Below are positions 52,201-61,200 of a stretch of DNA of 64,000 bases, piece by piece. Made by a program: the position numbers and the translations under genes. The first letter of the stretch is position 1; every line of letters begins with the position of its first letter. Source of the DNA: Antedon bifida (lineage: Eukaryota > Echinodermata > Crinoidea > Comatulida > Antedonidae); contig OY727101.1 of NCBI GenBank assembly GCA_963402885.1, positions 10,302,917 through 10,366,916 on the forward strand. The letters are read 5' to 3'. The notes beneath the pieces are model-generated. The model worked only from the letters and a program-made list of their open reading frames with translations, ran no database searches and had not been told where the DNA came from.

Positions 52201-55200
52201 GCAGTTGACAGAGCTTGATTTGAAGGGCACACATCAAGTGTTGGTGCTTCGTTGTCTAGTAAAAGAGATGCCAAGAATCACAACATCTATAAACGGTTTT
52301 TTGAATTACACACATTCAACAGTTATTATACCGGGTTGTCGAATGCATACATATTCGCTTAAACTTAATTATATGGGTTTAGACAGATGGAAGTTATTTT
52401 GTAAACTGTTTTAACTTACCATTTACTGTAACTGTAAAAGTACAATCTGTTGCAGAATTCATTGATGGATCTACAAGAGTGTACGTTATCGTTTCCAGAG
52501 CTGTTAAACCAGAAGACAAACTTAGCTGGTATCCTGGTGATTGTGATGAGCCGGATGTGTACAATCCAGAGTTGTCACTAAATGTTGGTTCTGTCCAGGT
52601 TGTGGTGGCGTATGCTTCTCCCGGGTCAGTATCAAATGTTGCATCAGATGGACAACCTGTTATAACTGGAACCTCAACGTCTGATATAAGATAAAAAGAT
52701 TGTTTCAATTTCTTTCAATAATATACTGTTACTAATATATAATTAAAGTGTTAAAGTTATAATATATATAGCAAAACAGCTTTGGTTTCTTTAAACAGGC
52801 ATTTTAAAATGTATTTTATACGAGATCAAATACTTTTTTGCAGATAAATATTAAGTACAATGTGTTTTAAAATTCAAATCCTAATTACCAGAAACAGTAA
52901 TATCAAACGTGCACTGTTCCGTATTACCAGCTGGGTCAACTCCATCGTAGGTCACAGTGACTGTATTTGAGAGACCACTACTTAATTCAACTTGGATGCT
53001 GGGCGTATGTGAAGCTGTTACAACAACAGTTTCTCCAGAATTGTCTGTAAAGCTAGGAACAGTCCACGTCACAGTTGCAAAACTCTCTCCGGTGTCTGTG
53101 TTTGGAGTCATGGAAGAAGGACATGCATTGTACACTGGAATTTCCGCATCTATCGAATTTAAGACAAGTACAAGTATTATTTATTCTAATACTTTAGATA
53201 TATCTATTACTATACACTAAATTATCGTACACATATTACCTGTAACTGTAATTGTAAATATACAAGTTCCGATGTTTCCACTGCGATCTGTTGCCGTATA
53301 AGTATTGGTAACTGTATTAACAAGGCCAGAATTCAAAGCAACTTGGTCTCCATTACCATAATCAGAACTAACGGATATGACACACTGATTGTCCGACTCA
53401 ATTGGCTCTGACCATGTCAATGTAGCATAATTCTGGTTTGAATCTGTATTAATATTTTGATCAACTGGACAGTTGGTAAATGTTGGATTTTCAGTATCAA
53501 CAACTAAAATGAAAACAAAATAAATTAAAACTAGAATTTAATTCGACACTTAATCAGTGTGAAAAAAAGATCATTTTACCGACATTTAGTTTTTGTTTTC
53601 AATCCAAACATATACGTATTTTTTCTTGTATATGGTTTTATCTTAACTGTTTGTATTGTATGGAGTGAGTGCAGAATCTGTTTAGGCTTTAGCCTATTCT
53701 CATTCCTGGTTATTTTTACATTGATGACCGAATAAATATTATCATTATTATTAACATGCATGTACGTTAAAATACCAGCGCAAAAAGTTAATGTATGTCA
53801 TCTTATGACCTGATGCGTATACGTTTGTAGTGCTGAGTTGTGACTATTATGTGTCATTTATTTTATTTTATTCAGTTGACAACCAACAGCGATGAAACCG
53901 CCACTAACAGGTTGAATCATATAAAGAATGTAGTTGAAATTACGGGACCCACATGTGTTCTAACGTTTTGGTATGATGACATCAAAATTAAACACGAAAA
54001 TGACAATTTCGGAAGATCATTTGAGCAAAAAGATATTTTGGAAATTGGAAACGTAGGAGCGCGGTAAATTTGTTTAACTTTGACAAAATGTCTGTGTACA
54101 TTTTTGAAGATATGATTGATAATGTGATTTCACAAAATGACGTCACGGATAAAGGATAAGGCTAAAAAGCTTATTAATAAATTAAATTATTTGTAAGATA
54201 TTGTGAAATTTTGGTAATCATTGACATTGAACTTTTTGAAATAATTGTTATACAAAATCTGTACAGAAATAAATAAAGAAGGAGAATAATACAGATTGTA
54301 TACAATAACAGATGATCATTTTATTCTAAATGATCACCTAATTATTATGTAGTATCAGTCAATAGTATGTGTACCAAACCACAATTCTATAAGATAAAAT
54401 GTTGGAAACACCACTGTCATGTTGGTTTGAATTCTAGGTTGAGCCTTTACTGCTAACCAAGGTACTAGCTAAATATAGCCTATTTCAATGCTACTATTTT
54501 AGGTCTGACAAAAAGTAAATCGAAGATTTTTACTTTAAACAGATATTCATGTGTTATCAGTCAACGTCAACGTCGAAAGTACTACTATAAAACCAACAAA
54601 CACATACACATTTCGCAAACAGCAGTCAAAGAATCTGAACAACTCAAATCATTCCAGTTTAGATCAGTTAGTTGATTGACACAGTTTTCATTGGTTCCTC
54701 CATTAGGTTCATTGGTATTCCAATCTGTAAAACATTAATACCACTTTCACAAAACAAAATTAGGCCTACGCTAATATTTCACCATATATGTCACCAATGT
54801 TGAAATACATTCATCTGGTTTCTAGTGATAATTTTTAAGAATGTTTCCTTATTTTACACAAAGGGAGCAATTCTCAAATGCTCATCAATATTCAGCTATT
54901 AATCATTGTACGATCGGTTTTTTTGTACCTCATCAAAGACAAATGATCAGCATACCTGTAAAGGTAGAACACTCGCCATTATCAGACCACTCAAACGTTC
55001 CTTCTGTTGAAACATCTGAGTACCCAATCCAAACAGCAGCTGATGCACCAAGCTCATTCCTAATAAGATAGTTCTCGTCCGCTGACGATATAACCGTTAG
55101 AGTTGATTCTGAATGGTAGTCCTGGCAGGAGGTACTAGCATCAGCCCATGATTCCATAGTATCGTGATGGAAATAACAACTTCGTTGCCAGAGAACCCAT

Positions 55201-58200
55201 GATTCTGGACATTTCACAACTGCATTTTATAAATAAATTATGTTATAAATCGTCAGTTACAACACTGCTGTTTTTGCGTGAGGAGATGTGAAATTATATA
55301 TTTTCTAACACCGAAAAAAAAAGTCTTATTCGAGGTTTACGGGGTGGATTAGAAACAGTCGTGAGTTACAACATGACACTACAGTAGATCAGGACTCTAA
55401 ATCTTGGGAGGCAAGCAAGTTAACCATCAAGCTACAGTTCCACTACAACCTTACTTCTCGTTTCAGAATAATATGTTACTATTTTGTCTATAGTGTGTAC
55501 TGTATATTTACCTTTCTCACAAACAACCGGAAGAGTGACGCTACAATCGTTATCATTCCATCCACTATCAGAAGAGCGTATTTCAGTACAATCCTGATTG
55601 CTAATATCGTCTGGTTGTCCCGAAATAAAATCTTAAAAGATATTGGTATACGATAACTAAAAGTACCCTTTAATTATCTGGAGAAGGTATAATTAAGTTG
55701 AAAAAAGGGAGGCATCTACAGACAAGTCTCAACGAATAATTTTGTTGAATTCGAATTTTAACCACAATATCTTTAGTATCTAAATGTCCAAAATAAACAT
55801 ATTTCATATTACAAGAAACAGTTGCAAATACTGCTCTCTATAGACAAATTATTATTACATGTAAAAATGTAACTGTCTTTAGATTTCACTTAATTAGCAT
55901 CTGTATAATGTATGTATTGGTTTTTTTTAAAAATCATTGGATATACAGTAGCTTCATTATTTTTATTATCACTGATTGAGCCACTGTTTAATAGTATTAA
56001 TAACTGTTAATTTATCTTTAAAAAAAAGTCCGCATTAATGACTAGACTAGCTATGTCTCTATACATTTAACAATGTTATTTCATTCATTTCAAAACAGTC
56101 TTACTTTCATAATATGAAACTTCAACAGTATTCGGCAACCATTCAAAGGTTCCTTCAGTGTTGGTATCAGAATAACCAATCCATGCGCTCACCCATTCAG
56201 AGTGGAGTTCAGTCATTCTCTCTACAACATAAGAGTTCTCTACATCACCCCCAATAACTACGATATCAGCATCCGGTTCAGTTTGGCAGAAGGTTCTAGA
56301 ATCATCAAAAGATCGTCCTGTATTGTCAAATAAGTAACAGCTTCTCTCCCATAATTCCCAGCCATCCGGGCATTCTGTTAAAATTAGAAATTGTAAATCA
56401 ATCAGAAATAACATTATCCCCTAACGCTCTTCGTCATGTTTTGGATTAATTTTTCAACATCACAAAAAGCAGGAATTAATAAATATACGTGACCCTAGAG
56501 ACATTTCTTCTGGCGCAAGGGAGGTGGTGCAGTCGAAAGGCAAAAACCCTTTTAACTTTTGCCCGTCGAGGACAAATAAAGTGCCTTCCTGATCTGCATT
56601 GGGAAAGTCAACATATCGTACACTTTTAAATGTCAGTAATAACAAATAATGCTGTTTGATAAAAATAATATCAAATATAATATCAAATCATCTACCTCGA
56701 ATGTGTATGTTAAATGAGCAAGTTCCCTGATTCCCAGCTCTATCTGTTGCTGTATACAACACCGACACGTCAATAAACTCGGAACCGCCTGTATAAACCT
56801 GCTCACCGGGAGCGTGGCTGCCCACAGTTGTCACGACACATTCATTATCGGTTGCTGTCGGTTCTGTGTAGTCTAAGTTTACGTAATCATAGGCCAATTG
56901 TGTATATTGTAAGACGTCGGATGGACATGTTACACCATAAGTTGGAGATTCAGTGTCCTCGGCTATAAGGCACAAAATACATGTTTGATGATAATAAAAA
57001 AAAAATGTTAATCTAAAAAAAAACATATCAAAATATATATCGTACATTCAGCAAAAAAACTAAATAACGTTAAATTCAGTTGTACTGCAAATGTTGGTTA
57101 CTAATTAGTGTTAAGTCTGAAAATCTGTCGGAGCATAATATGTAATTTTTAAATTATAGTATAAATAAAAAAATATTTGTTTCTAAATGCTTGTCATTTT
57201 TTCAATAATACAACCATTGGTACCAACATCACTGTCAGTATACTTACATATTTCACATATATAGTGTTTTGAACCTGAACAAGTAGCATCATTCCACTGG
57301 CCAGAGGGAAGCAGGAATTCAGCACAATCTTCATCTGAACCATGATTATCTGGGTTGCCGGAAATCCAATCTATAAACATGATAAAATAATTGTATTGAA
57401 TATAACATTTACACTTTCAAAAGTGCAATTTCTAAAATATTTATGTCTACACCGTCTGTCCAATGATAACTTGAAACATGTATTGTCCTTCCAAACCATG
57501 CAAAATGAAGATTAATAAAATCATACTTTAAAACTGACATTTTGCAGTTTATTAAAGTTATTTACCGCCGTAGAAAAAAAACCCCAAAATAATGACAAAA
57601 AAACGGTTAAATTAAACAGAAAATTATATTTTGTTCGATCAAATTTTTACTCAAAGTTAATAACTATTATGCGACATTACAATGACATATTCAACACACA
57701 CTAATTGTAAGCACAATATTCCGTTCAGGGTCGGGCAGCATTATATCTTTAGGAACGTTTGTGATCAACATAATCATAGAATTTAAGAGAATGGAATAAA
57801 CTACAAAGTGCTATTAAAAACACAGAAAATAATATTATAGTTTATAAATTAATAAGATAAATAATTCTTCTGTGCCTGTTAATTATAATATTATATTTAG
57901 GAAATTAGTTAAAGACGATTTATCGACGCAACAACACCTTATGGAAAGTTGAGCTATTCTAATTTTGTCGCTTTCATTTTTAGGACCCTAACAGAACCGT
58001 TTTATAAAGATGTTAATTCTCGTTAATTTTTTAGCCCTAACTGTATTTTTGTTAATCTTTGATCTAATGTTTTCTGCTTTTAATTAATCTATCTATCTAT
58101 TATCGATTGAATAAATGTTACAAAAACCATAAAACCAACCATAACCATCGTAAAACGTGTAGTATACTAATTTAGTACTTAATTATATCAAATAATGTAA

Positions 58201-61200
58201 AAGAAATTTCGAATTACTTTCGTAGGATGGACATTCATCACCATCAACCCATTCAAACGTCCCTTCTGTTACTGTATCAGAGTAACCAATCCACGAGCTT
58301 TCACTTAACCCTAGAAGGTTTAAGATCATGGAGTTTTCATCACTGTCAGAGATCATTACTAAATTTGAATTTGACTGGCTTTCTCCGCATGAAGTACTGG
58401 CATCGGTCCATCTCGTTTGAGTGTCGAAGTGTTTGTAACAATTGCCCCGCCATGTAATCCAACCAGATGGACAACGAACAGCTAATGAATAATAAATACA
58501 AATTAATTATACATTAGCATGTTTTGTTGCTCCAAAAAAAGGAACTCTTCTTTCTTTTCCCCAACCATTTCTCGCTCTATTAAACGGGTTGTTACACATA
58601 CATGAAGTAAAAGTTAGGTCAAATTAGTTATACAAGTTATGTTAAGACATGAAAATACAAGCAAACAATAAGTTCTAAAAAAAGATCGCACCCATTTCAC
58701 AAACAGCGGGTCTTGTAGCTGTACATGTTTGGTCATTCCATAGTCCAGTTTGAAGTAACTCTACACAGTCTTCATTACTATTATAATCATCCGGGTTACT
58801 TCCAGACCAATCTGAGGTGAAAGATAATTGTTAATGTGTATTTTAGTATTTATTTAAAAACTGAATGTATGTACAGAGATTGTCTAGTTACTTTCCTCTG
58901 TGCAGTGTTGTGTATAATTTTGTATTAAGTTTTCTATATGGTGATTACAATGCATATTTGTACTGTACCTCGCTCATTCAATATTCTATAAATCAAACAC
59001 TTACTTGTGTATTCCGATACCTCTTCGAATAACCGACTAACCCAGGCAAATGTTCCTTCTGATGTTACATCATCATAGCCAATCCAAGCGCCATTATTCC
59101 AATTTCCCGAACCTAGTACACTATTTAGCTGATCTACGATCCATGTGTTTTCTTCGTCTCCAGCAATAGTTGCCAACTGTGAGTTCTCGTCTGCGTTCTG
59201 ACATGCTGCTGCTGCATTGGCGTAAGTATTTGCATCGCTTACCATTAGGAAACAACTTCTCTCGTAGTAAGCCCATCCAGTCGGACAAACTGAATTAAGG
59301 AAAAAAAAGACACACGCACATTGCTATTATGTTGTAATGACTAGAGGACAAGCAAAGTTCATCGTTCATTTGTCGTAAGGTTATGATATTATTTCGTACC
59401 TATTCTTTATAGATACATTGAAATAAATAGAAATAGTATTTAAAATGCCCTCCAGAACGACGCAACTCCAGCCCCCCCCCCCCCTCCCCCTCCAAACCAA
59501 CTAATATGTTAAACGTAATATAATTCTATCCATAGGTATATAACTTACGAGTAACTAATATATCCCATTCCACTGTTGTGTTATGGCCAGCATTGTCAAA
59601 AACAGTATAAGTAACAGTGTAAGGAACGACGCCACCGGTATATGACATGCTATCACCAGATGCATAATTGGTATCTATGCTAGCAATTCCACTCAAGTCA
59701 GAAAAGACTGGCGTCGCCCAGGTTGGTAAAGCATATTCCAAACCATCAATTATTTCAATTTCAAAATCCTCTGGATAAGAATCTGCAATTGGAGGTTCTG
59801 TATCTAAAATTGAAACGTAAATAAAAATAATAAATATTTAAAAGGTTGACAGTACATAACTGCTGAAAATCATGTCAAATATTATGGGTTGGTTGAATGA
59901 ATTATACTTTAAGCATCTCACAAATAAGGTATGATAAATTATATAATTTTACGTGTCAATTACGTTAAAAATTGTTTTTCGTTTTAAAAATGCCGACTTC
60001 CTACCTGATATAACTGAAATTACAAAAGAACATGTTGCTGTATTGCCTGATACGTCAGTAGCCGTGTATGTAACAGTCGTATCCGTCTGAGTATTCAACA
60101 GTGTACTGAACGTGTCACTAGAATTATAGTTTGACACAACGGTATCAATGCACCGATCATCTGTCGCCGTTGGTTCCGTCCATGTTACTACTATGGATAA
60201 TTCGTCCTCTTCTGTGATGAGAATCTGGTCATTAGGGCAAGTGACTCCAAATGATGGCTCGGTATTGTCAGAAACTGAAATGTAAAAGCGTATTTTTTAC
60301 CAATTATTCGAGAGTTAAATATAGGCGCAGCCTAGGTTTCTCGTCTGGTGTTTTGTTAGGAAGGTGGCTTTTCTCGCATCTAAACTGACAATGTTCAAAT
60401 TGAATTTGTCCAAATGAATTACAACACTTACATATTTCGCAAACATATGCTATGGTCTGGGAACATGACAAGTCATTCCATTGATCTGAGGATGCTTCCA
60501 CTTCTACGCAGTTTTCACTAACACCACCATTTGGTTCGTTTGAATTAAAATCTAAAAATTCAAAATAAGAAACACATCTGCATTAACCTCATTATTTGCC
60601 TATGATGCATAAGATGTGCTCTTGCTGAAAAACATAGACATATCTCTGCACTTTTGGTTGAGATCAGTTAATCATTAACCATAATGAAAGCTATTATAAT
60701 AGAGATGACAATTCGCAAAATTAATTTTATGTTAATATTCCTGTCGCGTTAACCATGGACCTCTCACCTCACGTTCTTTATCGCCTGGCAAGTACAGTAT
60801 ACATATGTGCTTTTATTATTTTTTTACTAACTTACTTTCAAATGAAGAACATTTTCCAGAGGACGACCATACAAAAGTACCCTCAGATACAGAATCGGTA
60901 TAACCAATCCATGCATCATTTGCAAGACCAATTTCTTCTGTGACAATCCTGTTCTCATCTGCATTTGCTATAGTCACCAAATAACCATTGGTGTGCAAGT
61001 TGTTGCAAGCCGTTTCAGCGGCAGACCACGTTTCTGTGCCTTCTACATACTGATAGCAATGACCCAACCAGAACACCCAACCATCAGGACAACCGACCAC
61101 TGAAGCGAACGAGTGTAAATGAATTAAATAATTATTACAATAGTTTTATGATTTCTTTTCAGTATTATTGTATCGCGCGCAAGTACAAATTAACGAAAAT

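Larger units (their letters stand above)
47510..53149 (-). repeat. Four-exon HYR cassette amplified in tandem (ABCD x3 + A)
   Basis: In transcript order: A 52889-53149, B 52420-52680, C 51995-52255, D 51540-51800; A 51101-51361, B 50634-50894, C 50209-50469, D 49751-50011; A 49306-49566, B 48837-49097, C 48412-48672, D 47993-48253; A 47549-47809. All 13 exons are 261 bases. A-to-A spacings are 1788, 1795 and 1757 bases. Introns are copied too. Confidence 0.95.

Noticed and set aside
47617-53220. Repeated plus-strand ORFs (for example 47617-47817, 49374-49646, 51169-51387, 52957-53220)
   Set aside because: They recur because the A-type HYR exons recur; they are antisense reads of coding exons.
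53240-54724. Boundary between two separate genes (lectin gene and HYR gene)
   Set aside because: CTLD7 ends in phase 1 and HYR5 begins in phase 1 with a good acceptor; no stop, polyadenylation signal in sense, or start ATG lies between. Only transcripts could overturn this.
56460-56645. 61-codon minus ORF between CTLD6 and HYR4
   Set aside because: No matching acceptor and donor in phase 1 and no similarity to CTLD or HYR; treated as intron.
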